A stretch of DNA of 64,000 nucleotides, taken from positions 1-64,000 of the forward strand of contig JAWZDV010000043.1 in assembly GCA_034142505.1 (NCBI GenBank), written 5' to 3'. The notes below the pieces were generated by a model, which ran no database searches, was not told where the DNA came from, and saw only the letters and a list, made by a program, of their open reading frames with translations. Shown here piece by piece: positions 50,605 to 63,600 of the stretch (its first letter is position 1; the number at the start of each line of letters is the position of its first letter). The position numbers and the translations under genes are program-made. This DNA is from Hungatella_A sp034142505 (GTDB lineage Bacteria; Bacillota; Clostridia; Lachnospirales; Lachnospiraceae).

Positions 50605-51908
50605 AAATGAACGGGAAACGGAATCTGCTTTTCACCATGATCGGGACAGCCGCGCTGACGGCCGGCTGCGGCACGGCCAGCACGGCAGACAGCCAGGTGG
50701 TCCAGATAGATATGGTTCAGTATAAAATGGAGGCGGTGGACATTTTCGAGGAGCTGGAGGAAAAGTTTAACGCAACCCATGATAACATCCGTTTGAACAT
50801 TGATTCTCCCAATGACGCTATGACAATCCTGAAAACCCGTTTCATCCGGGAGGACGCGCCGGACATCATCGGAATCGGCGGGGAGATCAATTACTCCAGT
50901 TTTCTGGACTCCGATATGCTGATGAATTTAGAGGACTATGAGGGGCTTTCTACGATCAATGAATCGTATTTAAAAATTGATAAAGAGCTGGAATTTGTCC
51001 CGAAGGACGGCGTTTACGCGGTGCCCTATGTGGCAAATGCCGCCGGCGTTCTCTACAACAAAGATTTATTTGAAGAACACGGCTGGGAGGTTCCCGCCAC
51101 CTGGGATGAATTTACCGCGCTGTGCGGACAGATCCGGGCGGAGGGGGTGCAGCCTATGTTCTTCGGCTTCAAAGATACCTGGAACTGCCTGGCTCCCTGG
51201 AACGCCATCTCCGTAGACTTAGCGCCCTCGGACGTGTGCAGCCTGGTCAATAAGGGGGAGACAACTTTTACGGAGCAGTACCGGGAAGTGGCAGAGCGGA
51301 CGCTGGCCCTCTTAGAATTTGCCCAGGACGATCCATTTTCCTATGGTTATAATGACGCCTGCACGGCATTTGCCCGCGGGGAATCCGCCATGTTTGTCAT
51401 CGGAAGCTATGCGGTGCCGCAGATCCAGTCGGTCAATCCGGACATCAACATTGATACCTTTGTCTTTCCGGCCAGCAACCAGGCGGAGGAAAATGTCTTA
51501 AATTCCGGCATTGATCTCCAGTTTTGCGTGATGGCCGACAGTCCTAACAAGGAAGCCGCTTATGAGGTGCTGGATTTCCTTTTACAGGATGAAAATGTAC
51601 AGCTCTATCTGGATAACCAGAACGCTGTGCCCTGCAAAAACGGGGATTTCACGCTGCCAGGCGTGCTGGACGGGGTTGCCTCCTATATCAGGGAGGGAAA
51701 AATGGTGGATTACCAGGATCACCACTACCCTACGGAAATGGCCGTGGACGCCATGATTCAGACCTATTTAATGAATGGGGATACGGATGCCTTTCTGGCG
51801 AAATTCGACCGGGAATGGCAGCGGTACAACCGGGATTTGATTTTAAAGGTACAGAACTATGAGAAGGAACAGGAGCGCAAAGCGTCAGAAGGGGGCGGCA
51901 AGTCATGA
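50601..51908 (+). CDS. Sugar ABC transporter substrate-binding lipoprotein
   Basis: 435 residues of the SBP_bac_1 family. Lipobox LTAGCG, then the fold with APDIIGIGG, GVYAVPYVANAAGVLYNKDLF and the C-terminal VDAMIQTYLMNGDTDAFLAKFD tail. It captures a glucoside and passes it to the two permeases. Coupled by 4-bp overlaps on both sides. Confidence 0.92.
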   Translation: MKMNGKRNLLFTMIGTAALTAGCGTASTADSQVVQIDMVQYKMEAVDIFEELEEKFNATHDNIRLNIDSPNDAMTILKTRFIREDAPDIIGIGGEINYSSFLDSDMLMNLEDYEGLSTINESYLKIDKELEFVPKDGVYAVPYVANAAGVLYNKDLFEEHGWEVPATWDEFTALCGQIRAEGVQPMFFGFKDTWNCLAPWNAISVDLAPSDVCSLVNKGETTFTEQYREVAERTLALLEFAQDDPFSYGYNDACTAFARGESAMFVIGSYAVPQIQSVNPDINIDTFVFPASNQAEENVLNSGIDLQFCVMADSPNKEAAYEVLDFLLQDENVQLYLDNQNAVPCKNGDFTLPGVLDGVASYIREGKMVDYQDHHYPTEMAVDAMIQTYLMNGDTDAFLAKFDREWQRYNRDLILKVQNYEKEQERKASEGGGKS

Positions 51909-52786
51909 GTAAAAAGAAAAAAATCAATGAGAGAAAGCTCACATTTCTTCTCATCACGATTCCGATTTTAGCGTTGTTCTTCTGCTTTAACACGCTGCCG
52001 CTGCTGAAAGGCGTCACTTACAGTTTTACCAACTTCAAGGGATATGGAAGCTATGATATGGTGGGGCTGCGCAATTATATCGATCTCTTTCAGGACGCGC
52101 GGGTAGGGAAATCTTACTTATTTACCTTCAAATTTGCACTGGTGTCCACCCTGATTGTCAATGTGCTTAGTCTGGTGCTGGCCCTTGGGCTGAACAGCAA
52201 TATTAAAGGCAAGAGTGCGCTGCGCGGGTTTTACTTTATCCCTAATATTTTGGGAGGATTGGTAGTCGGCTACATTTTCAGCTATTTCTTCACTTATATT
52301 CTGCCGGCAGCCGGCGCGGCGGCGGGAATCGGGTTCTTAAGCAAAAGCCTGCTGTCCAGCACGAAAACCGCGTGGTTTGCCATTGTGCTGGTCTGCGCCT
52401 GGCAGTCCATTGCCATGAATACCATTATCTATATTTCCGGTCTGCAGACGGTGCCGGAGGATGTGTATGAGGCGGGAGCCATTGACGGAGCCACGGGATG
52501 GAACCGGTTTAAAAGCCTGACATTTCCGTTGATTATCCCGTTTTTCACCATCAATATGGTGCTCTGCATGAAGAATTTCTTAATGGTATTTGACCAGATT
52601 ATGGCTTTGACAAAGGGAGGTCCGGCTCAGAGCACGGAATCGATCTCCTATTTGATCTACAACAACGGTATGAGCGGCGGCCAGTTCGGATTCCAGAGCG
52701 CCAACGCGGTCATCTTCTTTGTCATTATTGTTGCAATTGCGGTGATTCAGATGCGCACTTTAGGGAAGAGGGAGGAACAGTTATGA
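51905..52786 (+). CDS. Sugar ABC transporter permease (MalF-like)
   Basis: 293 residues, six membrane helices, EAA loop DVYEAGAIDGATGWNRFKSLTFPLI. N-terminal KKKKINERKLTF then a first helix. It forms the channel with the next protein. No ATPase is encoded in the operon; a shared MsmX/UgpC-type ATPase elsewhere is expected. Confidence 0.93.
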   Translation: MSKKKKINERKLTFLLITIPILALFFCFNTLPLLKGVTYSFTNFKGYGSYDMVGLRNYIDLFQDARVGKSYLFTFKFALVSTLIVNVLSLVLALGLNSNIKGKSALRGFYFIPNILGGLVVGYIFSYFFTYILPAAGAAAGIGFLSKSLLSSTKTAWFAIVLVCAWQSIAMNTIIYISGLQTVPEDVYEAGAIDGATGWNRFKSLTFPLIIPFFTINMVLCMKNFLMVFDQIMALTKGGPAQSTESISYLIYNNGMSGGQFGFQSANAVIFFVIIVAIAVIQMRTLGKREEQL

Positions 52787-53634
52787 GAAAATCAGAGACA
52801 AAGACTGTCGAAAAAATTAATTGGCCGATTACGGTTCTGCTGATCATCGGCTGCATTACCATCCTGTTTCCGCTCTATATGGCAATCGTGATCGCACTGA
52901 AGAATCCGACGGAAATGACCAATGATATCGCTGGGATTCTCTCCCTTCCTAAGCAGTTCAGCCTGGCTAACTTTGCGGAGGCGATGCGGGTGACGGATTT
53001 CTGGCACTCCCTGGGGAACAGCCTGCTGATTACCGGGACGGTGATTGTGCTGTCTGTCCTCATTCATTCTCTGGCCGGTTATGCCATCGGCAGGAATATG
53101 GGGTCCAGCAAGTTTTATAACCTGGCTTATCTCTATATTGTCAGCGGAATGTTTGTGCCTTTTGCCATTCTGATGATGCCTTTGGTAAAACAGACCGCAC
53201 AGCTGGGGATCGCCAACCGGGCGGGAGTGATTCTACTTTATATTGTTTTTTATATGCCTATGAATTTGCTGTTGTACTCTGGGTATTTGAAAAATATTCC
53301 TATGGCGCTGGAGGAGGCCGCCCGGGTGGACGGGGCCAGTACCTGGCGGACTTACTGGTATATTATCTTCCCAATCATGAAGCCGATGCACGCGACTGTG
53401 GCCGTTCTTACGGCTCTGGGCACCTGGAATGATGTGATGACGCCGCTGGTCATCATGTCCGGCAGCGGCAACAATACGCTTCCTCTGGCGCAGCTGACTT
53501 TCCAGAACCAGTTTGGGACTAATTATAACCTGGCGTTTGCGTCTTATCTGCTGGCGCTGCTTCCGATATTGGTATTCTACTTAATCTGCCAGAAGCAGAT
53601 CTTGAACGGGGTTGTGAACGGGGCTGTCAAGTGA
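52783..53634 (+). CDS. Sugar ABC transporter permease (MalG-like)
   Basis: 283 residues, six membrane helices, EAA loop ALEEAARVDGASTWRTYWYIIFPI. Overlaps the previous gene by 4 bp (ATGA). Second half of the sugar channel; last gene of the operon, before a bidirectional terminator. Confidence 0.93.
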   Translation: MRKSETKTVEKINWPITVLLIIGCITILFPLYMAIVIALKNPTEMTNDIAGILSLPKQFSLANFAEAMRVTDFWHSLGNSLLITGTVIVLSVLIHSLAGYAIGRNMGSSKFYNLAYLYIVSGMFVPFAILMMPLVKQTAQLGIANRAGVILLYIVFYMPMNLLLYSGYLKNIPMALEEAARVDGASTWRTYWYIIFPIMKPMHATVAVLTALGTWNDVMTPLVIMSGSGNNTLPLAQLTFQNQFGTNYNLAFASYLLALLPILVFYLICQKQILNGVVNGAVK

Positions 53635-53677
53635 TAGGGGCGTCAAATAGAGACGAAAGCTGTACTTTATGAAACTT

Positions 53678-53725
53678 AAAAAGCCGCACCGGTCAGTTGT
53701 GAAAACTGGCGGGTGCGGCTTTTTC
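53678..53725. terminator. Bidirectional terminator
   Basis: Stem AAAAAGCCGCACC.../...GGTGCGGCTTTTT lies between the convergent sugar operon and ZIP gene; both sides carry T- or A-runs. Confidence 0.9.
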
Positions 53726-53727
53726 GT

Positions 53728-54504
53728 TTATCCCAATGCCACATCTAAAATCATCATGATCACAAATCCGGCGGCAAAACCGATTGTTCCAATATTGGAA
53801 TGTTCTCCTTCGGCTGATTCGGGAATTAACTCTTCCACTACCACATACAACATGGCTCCGGCAGCGAAGGACAGCAGGTATGGGAGCACTGGTACGATAT
53901 AGGTGGCCAGCAGAATCGTGACCACCGCCCCGATGGGCTCCACGATGCCGGACAGCATTCCTAAAAGGAAGGCTGTTCCTTTCTTCTTTCCCTCGCTTTT
54001 GAGGGGCATGGAAATGATGGCGCCTTCGGGGAAGTTCTGGATGGCAATACCGATAGCCAGCGCAAATGCACCCGCCGCCGTGATACTTCCCTCCCCTGCC
54101 ATCATACCGGCAAAAACAACGCCTACGGCCATCCCCTCAGGAATATTGTGGAGCGTGACTGCCAGCACCAGCATGGTGGTTTTACTTAAGGAACTCTTCA
54201 CTCCTTCCGGCTCGTCGTGGTCTAAATGAAGATGAGGTATGATTTTATCCATCAGGAGAAGAAAACCCATACCGGCCAGCAGACCGACAGCCGCCGGGAT
54301 GAAGGCCAGTTTTCCCATGTCCTCGGACATCTCCATGGCCGGAATTAACAGCGACCACACGGAAGCCGCCACCATGACGCCGGAGGCGAAACCGAGAAGC
54401 AGCTTCTGAATAGTGGGTTTGATGGCATCCTTCATGAAAAAGACACAGGCAGCGCCCAAAGTTGTTCCTATAAACGGAATTAGAATTCCAATTGCTGTAT
54501 TCAA
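53728..54504 (-). CDS. ZIP-family metal transporter
   Basis: 258 residues, eight membrane helices, TTG start behind AAGGGGGA. The metal-site helix HNIPEGMAVGVVFA and the partner helix AIGIAIQNFPEGAIISMPL are both present, as in ZupT/Gufa-type importers of Zn, Fe or Mn. A His-rich segment (IIPHLHLDHDEPEG) lies in the variable loop. Its promoter carries an operator close to that of feo, so iron or manganese seems likelier than zinc, by inference. Confidence 0.92.
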   Translation of the reverse strand: MNTAIGILIPFIGTTLGAACVFFMKDAIKPTIQKLLLGFASGVMVAASVWSLLIPAMEMSEDMGKLAFIPAAVGLLAGMGFLLLMDKIIPHLHLDHDEPEGVKSSLSKTTMLVLAVTLHNIPEGMAVGVVFAGMMAGEGSITAAGAFALAIGIAIQNFPEGAIISMPLKSEGKKKGTAFLLGMLSGIVEPIGAVVTILLATYIVPVLPYLLSFAAGAMLYVVVEELIPESAEGEHSNIGTIGFAAGFVIMMILDVALG

Positions 54505-54581
54505 AATATGTTCCCCCTTTTTGATGGTTCTATGTTTATGGTATGCTTGCGAGATTATGATATCTTATCGAAGTTTCCAAA

Positions 54582-54600
54582 ATTGATATTAGTAATCACT
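54582..54600. promoter_or_regulatory. Metalloregulator operator of ZIP gene
   Basis: ATTGATATTAGTAATCACT matches the feo operator at 16 of 19 positions and lies just after the -10 element. A second palindrome TGATATTATATCA is at 54603-54615, over the -10. Confidence 0.6.
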
Positions 54601-54606
54601 ACTGAT

Positions 54607-54634
54607 ATTATATCATATATGAGAAGAATAGCAA
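54607..54634 (-). promoter_or_regulatory. Promoter of ZIP gene
   Basis: Minus-strand TTGCTA (54634-54629), 16-base spacer, TATAAT (54612-54607), upstream of the TTG start with a leader of about 95 bases. Confidence 0.65.
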
Positions 54635-54676
54635 GTGGAATTCTCCGTTTCGTTGACATTTTGTGACCTGTTTTTC

Positions 54677-57600
54677 CTAATTGTCCCTCTTTTTTCGACA
54701 CAGGGTGAGGAACAGGATTCCAAGGATCGATGTGGTAAAAGCTGTCAGATATAACAGCCATGGAGTGTCATCTCCTGTTCTGGGGCGGGGGTATCCCCTG
54801 CCTGGGGTCTGGCCCGGGCGGCGGAATATGAGACCGCCGGGGTAACGGGAGGACGGCTCGTAGAATGCCAGTATCAGACCTGTTTTAGGCGGCGGGGCGT
54901 CCGGGAAGGGGAAGGGCGGGATTAGATCTTCCACTGGTGGGTAAATTGGAGGGGTTGGTGCAGGTGGCGATGGTGGTTTGATTGGGGTCGATGGTTCAGT
55001 GGGCTGTGGTTTGTCCGGAGAAGCCGGTTCTTTGGGAGGTTGTGTGGGTTCAGGGCGGTTGTCTGCCAGAATGGTTAATGGGGTGTTCGTGTCCATTTCC
55101 GTTTCTGGTAAATCGGTGATACGGAAAGTGATCATTTCCTCGTCTTTCCACTGCTGGTATCCCGGAGGAGCCTGGGTCTCCCGAATACGGTAGGTGGTTT
55201 CGGGGGACAGTGGAGTTTTGATTTCGCAGGGTGACTGGTCCGTCATCCAGGTCTCGAAAACTGTGCCCCGGGTATCCTCTAACTGCAAGGCGGCCTGCGA
55301 CAGCGGGCGGCCAGTTGTGGCATCGATTTTTTGGATCAATGGAGCTAGTTTCCGGTCATAGAGGGTCATTGCGTTGATTTCGGATTGGTCATTGACTGAA
55401 AAACTCCATTGACTGCTGACATTGGTTTGGCCGTCGGAATAGATGGTTGTTTCTTTCAAACGGTAAACTGTGTCAGGCTGTGCGGGATTCCAGTCTGTTG
55501 TTTCCTCCGTAACGTATTCTTTCGGGGTGAATGACAGAATTGGGGCGTCATCCTGGGACAACAGGGACATGGTTACCTGGCTTACGGTGCGGTCGTTGAT
55601 GCAGCAGGTTTTATTTTCGTCAAAATAGAATCTGCGCAGAACCCTGGATGTGATAAGATCACTGCCGTCGGAGTAGACGGTGTGCTCATTTAGCAGGTAG
55701 AGACGGTCTTCTCTAAACATGTCCGACGCAGTCAGAGTATGTCCGCGGCCATCCGACAGCCACCGTTCCAGTTCCCGGCCGTGAACATCTGATATCGTCA
55801 TCTCCACACGGGTGGCATAGCGGCCTTTGACGGTGAGAGTTCTTCCGCGAATGGAGTCTCCCTGGATTTGGATCAGATTCAGCTGGTTTGTGATATTGAC
55901 AATGTTTCGGCCGTCCTGACTGACGGTGAATAGAAGGGGGGCGGCGATTTGATAGCCAGATGGGGCTTCCAATTCTTTTAAGAGATAGGTCCGCCCGGCA
56001 ACAAGACCTTTGACAAGATGGCGTTCCTCTGCTTTTGTGGTCCGCCAGACTTCTCTCTTATCATTCTCGCTGTCGTACAGCCAGTTTCCACTGGAGTCTC
56101 TGCCGTGAACCTCATAGATTGCGAGTAAGGCTCCATCTATGAATGGGTTGGCTGATTGGGTGTTGGTGTCAAAGTCCTTCTTTTCGATGTAAAGCTGGGT
56201 TTGCTCATCCCGGATGGTGAGACTGATGTGGGCTTTGGCAGTTGGGGCATAGGAATCCCCGTTGTTATCCGGCTGAAACTGGAAGGTGATGATCTCTGTG
56301 TTGACTTTGCAGCCTTCCGGAGGGACAAGTTCTGTTACACGGTAGGTGTAGGGAATAATCCGGCCGGTTTCATCCGGTTCTCCCACCGGCAGATTGTCAA
56401 GACGGACAACGCCGTCATGATCAGAGACGGTGGCTGACCAGACAGCTTCCCGGTCTCCTGGCCGGCAGGCGTTGATTTCCAGAAGGACACCAGTCAATGG
56501 CAGGCCGGTGGCTGACTGTTTCATGATCTCCAGCTGACCGGTTACCGGTTGATTGATGGCGCGGATCAGTTGGATCGTCTGCGGTTTATTCGTGGTTTGA
56601 TTCGCCGGAGAATTCTTTGTCCGTTTATATTCGAAGCGCATCGGCGTGAATCTGGTGTAATAGGGTAGGCTTTTGAGTTCTGTCAGATAGTAAATTCCCT
56701 CCTCCAGTCCCCGAATTCCGTGCGGTTTTAAATCTCCTTTTTGATACCCATCCGGTATGTGACCATTGATAAATTCCAATTCTCCATATGTTCCATCTTC
56801 GCCTGTCTTCCACCGGTCCACCAGATAAGCAGCATCTTTTATAAAGGTACCGTCCGGGGCAGCACGATAAAGAGCCAGCGTAACGCCGGAAAGTTCTTTC
56901 TGTGTCTTTCCATTATTCAGCCAGGTTTTTGACAGGAGCAATTCTTCCGTCTTATTTTCGACAGAGTAACGCTGGATATCTCTGGTGGATTGAATGAGAA
57001 TTAATCTGTCCTCTGCCTTTTCATATCCAGCCGGAGCTTCGGTTTCTACCAGGACATAGTTAGCTCCCACCGGGAGATAATCAAATCTTCGAATGCCTTC
57101 GGTAGTTAAATAGGAGCAGGCTCTTTCGTTGACACCGCTTAACCGGCGGTAATCAAACTGATACTCAAATGTGAAATCGCGCCCCTGTCTGACTGCCTCT
57201 TCCTGATAAATCGTAATTCTCACTTCTTGTTTGTCATCGGTCTCGTAAATCATAACAGCGGAGGTGGGAAAGCGGCTGGATTCGCCTGCCTTGTTCCGGG
57301 TGGTAACTGTGCTGTCGATCTGGGTATGGCTCACGTAATGAGCCGATTTGTCCATCAGCCACGTAAGAATCTGACCATGTTTATTCAGTTTCCAGGACTC
57401 TTCTATCTTTTGCTTTTCCACCATGCCAACTCCATCAGGAAATAGCAGATGTCCCTCCTCCTCAATCATTCTCCGGCCATCTTCCATATACCAGATGCCT
57501 TCGGATGCACTGGTTTTTACAGCCTGGCGCTTGACAGACCAACGGATGGATGTACCCGGAGCCGTGCCATACTGGCGGTACATAGTTTCAAACTCGGTGA

Positions 57601-60600
57601 TAAATCCAGTGAGTCCGGTGGGCTGGCCCGCGGGAGCATTTTCCGGTATTTCTAATGTTTCCGTAAAGTCAGCAGCGTCATTGCTGATCCAGGTGTCAAT
57701 GACTTTTGACTGATGATACTGGGGGCGGCCATTTTCATAAATAACATTTCCGGCGTCATCGGTTTTGGCTTCGTATAAGGTCAAACCAGCGCCGTTTTGA
57801 AGCGTCTTTTTGCCGTTTTCCCAAGTATATTTCTCTACTTCCAGCTTTGTGTGATCGTTTGGAAGAGAAAATAATTGCACCTCGGCAGTGTTGGCGACAT
57901 ACAGTTCCAGCGGCTGGCTTTTCACAAAACCGGGAGGGGCAGTCTGCTCTTCCAGAATGTAGTAACCTTCCGGGATGCCCTCCAGGTAAATTGGAACCGA
58001 ACCGGTTGTCCACTGGGCGGAGATCATTTGAGGGCTGGTAATCGTGCTGGATGTCGCATGGAAGGAAAATGGGGCGGCATCCGGGGATTTTTTCTTTAAA
58101 TACCAGCCTTTTGGGTGGGCATTGATGTCAGAGGTGTAGATTTTGTCGGCCTCGTACAGAGCCAGGGCAGCCCCGGCAAGCGGATGATGGGAATAGCGGC
58201 CTTTCGCTTCTCTGGCGGTTCCGATTACCATAGGATTGTTTTGATGATTCCGCTGTTCCATATCAAGTATTTTGCATTCATAACTGTCCGTGCTGTCCAC
58301 TTTTGAGAGTTCAATTTTTGTGGTCTTGTCAACTGTTCTGACCGATTGGACAGCATCTGTCTCCTCCACCAGGACACCTTTGGGCATAGTTTTTAAATAC
58401 CCGTCAGGCGCTTTCAGTTCCTCCATAATATAAGTTCCGGATGGAATGCGTTTCAGGATATCTGGCTGGCCGTCGGTCATCTGGTTATGAAATGGGTCAT
58501 TGGGTGTTTGATCCGATGTAACCCAGGTATTTTCCAGAATGTAGTTTTCTCCTTTGCGGTGATAGAGTTTGGTGGTTATATTATGTAAACTCTCATCTGG
58601 CTCTATGGTATATGACGCTTCATGATTATGCTCCAGCTTGTCTGAATCCCGGTAGCGAACCGGATCATTGTTCCGGTCGTAGAGATCGGTTCCATTTTCG
58701 TAGGTTTCTTCACTCCGCTGATAGTAATCTGCCAGACCGTACGTGTTATAGACAGGACCCAGGCTTTTAGCAAAGGAACCGTTATTATCATTTACCAGAA
58801 CCTCGTTGTTTCTGTTTTCTCCTGATTTATTCCGTACCAGAGTGGATTCCCGGTGGCTCTCTTCTCCTCCGTCCGATTCCCAGGTGCCGGAAATGTAGCC
58901 GGATTCTGTATGGGTATAAGACGGCCACTCTTCTGTCGGAATATCTTTACCGGAATTGTTGGCTGGCTCGATTATGGCATGATCGATATCATTGCTCCGG
59001 TTCTCTCCTACGGTGGCGATTCTGGAAGTAGTGATCTTATCCCGTGCGATGATATTGCCGTATTCATCACGGGCGATCTTAATTGGCCATACAAAGATTT
59101 TTTCGACTCCTTCAAATTGTTGGCGAACGTAAGCCATACCGGTATGCGGGTCCACCTCGGCATCGCGGTTTCCATCCCGGTCAATATGATAGATCACCGT
59201 TTCCGGGTCTACGGTGAAGGATTTATCTTTCTGGGAATAAACTATTTTTGTGAAATCACCACCGACAAATTCCAGATAAGGGACACCTCCCTTGAATGCA
59301 AAAATTGATAGCTCTGTATCTGTTTTTTTGTAGATTGCTTTATCTGATTCCAACTGATGAACGGGAACCTTGATATGGTTTTTATTAAAACCATAAAGCA
59401 GTTTTCCACCGGCAGCGTCTTCTTCGGCAAAGATATCCAGATGATCCAGGTCATAATAGAGGATATCCGTATCATCCCGCTCCACAGTTTTGGCTGTCCA
59501 GCAGGTTGAAACATCACTGTCACCAGACTCTTGAACTTCCCGCACAAATTCAATACTGCTTCCGGCATGGCCCTGTTTTATGTACATACGGGAAATGTTA
59601 CCGGTAGCGGAACGTTCTATCTCAAGTCCCTCATAAGCGTAATCTTCGCGATCCCCGGAAGGTGTCAATTCTATTGCTTCGAACAGAGTCATGACCGCCC
59701 CTGTTACGTATGGATTGATATCATCAGACGTTTCTAATTTGCGGGTTACATATCCATAACCGGCAAATGTGCGGCCCTGATATACGATATCAACAGTTTC
59801 TCCTGCTGCCTTTCTGGCGTTTAAGTATTCCAGTGTTCCTTTTTGCCATGCATAGCCAAGATAATCGCCATTTTCATAGGCATACTCATAGGACGGATTG
59901 CTGCCAATTCTCGTCAGACTTCCATCGATGCGGCCGCTCACTTTATAGGTCACCGTTTTATCATTTGTTGTGTCCGCACTTGTTAAACTGGACTCCTTTA
60001 CTTTTTCGATTGTCAGCTTTATGGGGGCATTTTCTACATTGACACGCGCCACGGGAGTGAAATCCTGCGGTTTGCCGCCGCCAGCGGCCGGATGGTCCGA
60101 TGGGTACTTATAGATTGCGGCCGCTACCCGCGTATCACGATTTCCCTCTTTGTAGTAGGTGATAGCATCGGAGTATACTTCTATGGGGATGGGTTTGGTG
60201 CGGGTATAACCGGATGGAGGTTTTATTTCACAGAGGACATAGACTCCTGCTCCCAATGGCTGCGGGGTTTCTAAATATCCGGTGTTTTGGTCTGCATTTA
60301 CCAGTCTGGAGTTGGTATCCTTATCCTTCATCCGGCCGTCGCGGGTAGTTGTGAATGATCTGAATTCACCGGTTTTATTTCCCTTTTCATCTGTCATGAT
60401 GATTTGCTCTGCTTCTTTACAGATTGGCGTTCCGGCCGGCACCAGGCCGCTATAAAGTTCTCCTGCGCCGGCAAAGCTGCCGGTAAGCGCATTCCGGGAA
60501 AATGGGGTAATGTTACTGGCACCCATAGCAGTCAGAAACTCCTGGCTTCCGGAAATGGTTGTATCCTTCTCGTAGAATTTCACCTGTCCGGTTCCTCCAG

Positions 60601-63600
60601 GGCTGTCATCCCGCTTAGCAGCATAGATATTAAAAATGGCACTGTCATGCAAGATGTTCTCATGAGTTTCGGAATCCAGCTTTTCTATTCTTAACTTTCC
60701 AGCGTAGAATCGGTTTCGGAACTTGGAGTAAGCAAAACCTTTGTAGGAACTTTCTCCATTGGCGGCCGTTTGGCTGTCTGCTATTTCGGTCACAGGGTTG
60801 CTGGGAGCCGTGACTGTCCATGGCACCAGCATTGCTGCATATTTACCGTCATAGGCGGTCTGAACTCCTTTCATTGTGGCAACATCATCCTGATATCTCG
60901 TGTCAGTTGGATGGTCCTCTGTCACTGGAGTTTCCGGGAAGGGAACTGCATCCGCGATACCTGGATGCTCTGACACGGAACTGTATCGATAATATTTAGA
61001 AACGGGTATCCGTCCCGATAGACCTTCGCTTAGATAATACGGAACATCGCCGGCAGTTCGGTCACCCTGGATGTTATAGTAGTTTTTATATGGCCGCCAC
61101 TCATCTTGCGTAAGGGCAAAGTATTCCCCTGGACCGGCGGATTCTGCACCGTTTTTAATGGCATCAATATCCATACCGTATTTGTAAACTTCAAAGTCAC
61201 CATCGGTATTTCTGCCATGAATGATATGGGGAACTTCTTTATTGAAGCGGATATGATATTTCTGCTCCAATTGTGCCTGGGTGAGTGCGGTAGAATAATG
61301 GTAATATCCGTTCATCACCTCGGGGGATGCCTGGCTTCCAGCGTAATCTGCATAGACCGACGGTAACATCACCTCTTTGGGCTTATCGATCTGATAATGC
61401 CGGTTCTTGAAATCCTCCATATCCGCATATCTTGGCTGCTGCTCTGCGATCACATAAGTGCCATAAGGAAGATATCGGGAGATTGCAAAATAATATCCGT
61501 CACTGTCTGCCGCATTATCTCCATATAGCGTATCCGCTGTCAGGGTCGTGATGTCTGCATCTTCTCCGCCAGCATCGGCGCTGTCCCACCCAATGGCATA
61601 AATCTCATCCAGATCATAGGCAAAGAACGGCTTTAAGTAGTTGTCCGCTTTATTGATCGCATTAGAAAGAGCTTGGTCATAGACTGCATCTGTGTAAGCA
61701 GTATCTCCGGAAACATGTTCCTTTTCTGCCGGCGTGGCTGTAACGGGCCGGACCAGTTTTGCGATCTCGTCTTTGAGATACCAGTCTATGGCAAACTGGC
61801 GGACCATGTCCGAGGCCCTGGCGTTATCTATGGTATCTTCCGTGCGGTTTTCCTCATTGCCAATCGGCTGCCAGGATGTGTATGCAGGGGCGGCATCATC
61901 CCATTTATCTTGATTCGCCACTGCCAGAGCATCGAAGAATTTATCGTAGTTATAAATCCTGATAGTCCGGGTAACGGCTCCGTCCGCCACCAGCTGGTCA
62001 GTCATCTCCAGTACAGATGTATAGCCAGAGTTCGGTTCCTCATGAATCAGGCCGTCCGTATACCCATAGAGGGAGTCATTCGCAATGATGGCATCATTGG
62101 AATCCTGATAGAGAGGTGTTGTTTTGTGAGACGCCTTTGTGTGGATTTTCGGAACCAGTGCAGGGAATTGTTTGTTGCTTAAGAGGATGTCTGTTTCATT
62201 CCCTTTTCGGTCCTGCCAGATAATACCGCCGGTTTCATCCCGGTATAATCTCTCTAAATTCGATTTTAGATAAATTTTGAATCTGAAATTGTCCATTTTC
62301 TTTGCAGTGTTTCCTGTGCCAAATAATCCGCCGAATGTCTTTGTAAACCAGTCTTCATGGATTCTGTTGGTATGATTGCCGTATGTTCCATCAGCATTCG
62401 TCTGGATACTTTTTGTCACCTTAATCTTTTGCTTAATGATACGTTCCTGTACACCGATTGGATATTTCCGGGTCCCATTTCCGGGAACTGCCGCTCCGTC
62501 CTGGAATACATCGGTCTGGCCCGGATAGGAAAGTTCCAGGGTTTTGATATACAATCCGTCTCCAGTTAAATCCTGATTTGCGTAATCTAAGTAAACGCTG
62601 GTTACCCCGCGGGAAACATTCAGCACATAGTCGCCGGAACCCATTTTTTCACCAGCGCTGTAACCGTATCCATCTGGAAGTGTTTCGATATCCTCCTCTG
62701 TCAGTGTGACGTCCATGACCGGGAGAACCAGTTTCCATTCATGGGCCAATAGGTTGCCGTTATCGCTATGAGACACGCCATATCCATCCGTATAAGCACT
62801 TGACACATGGGAAATTTGAACATCTCCGATATCAGTTAATGGAAGTTCGGTCCACTGGCTGACCTCCACCTCCTGTTCCACTGTGGTCATGACATCCACC
62901 CATTCAAATGCCTGTTCCGGTTTTCCATTCTGGTCCAGAATCGTCTCGCCTTTTGCAAAATAAACATTCTGGTCCACAGTCTTTGATTTGATTGCACCCG
63001 TTCCATCAATAACCGCGTCTGTCACTAAAGCTGCGCTATAACGGACATTCCCATGAATCGTCCATGACTTCAAATTCTCATAAGTTCCAAATGCTCCTTC
63101 CTCCGAATGATTGGAATATGTAACGTAGACCCATCTGGGACAGTCTGTTGTATCATCTGGTACATAGGATGCCGCATGGTAGATGACACTTTCTGTTCCG
63201 TTATCGCCTGCACTGACAAGAAAATTACGTGGGTTTCCATAAATTCCTGCATAAAGAGACATGATATAAGATGTGTCTGTTTCTTCTAATGCTTCTATGC
63301 CGCCATAGTTATAAAATCCATGTTCGGAGTAAAAATCAAGCATGGATAGAATCGCATCGCCCACAGAAAGCGGGGTTCCATCATTTTTTATTTTAGGAAG
63401 ATCCAATTTAAGAACGGGGGAACCGTAGACCGTTTCAGCAGCCGGATCTCCGGGAGTGACACCGGAGACACCGTAAGCATCCGCCTCTCCTTCTCTCACG
63501 CCGCGGTCAAATACTCCGGCATACCGTCCGGAATAGCCGTGCTTCCTGATTCCATTTTCGTCTGTATATTCACCGAACGGCGTTCGATAACCATTGGCCC

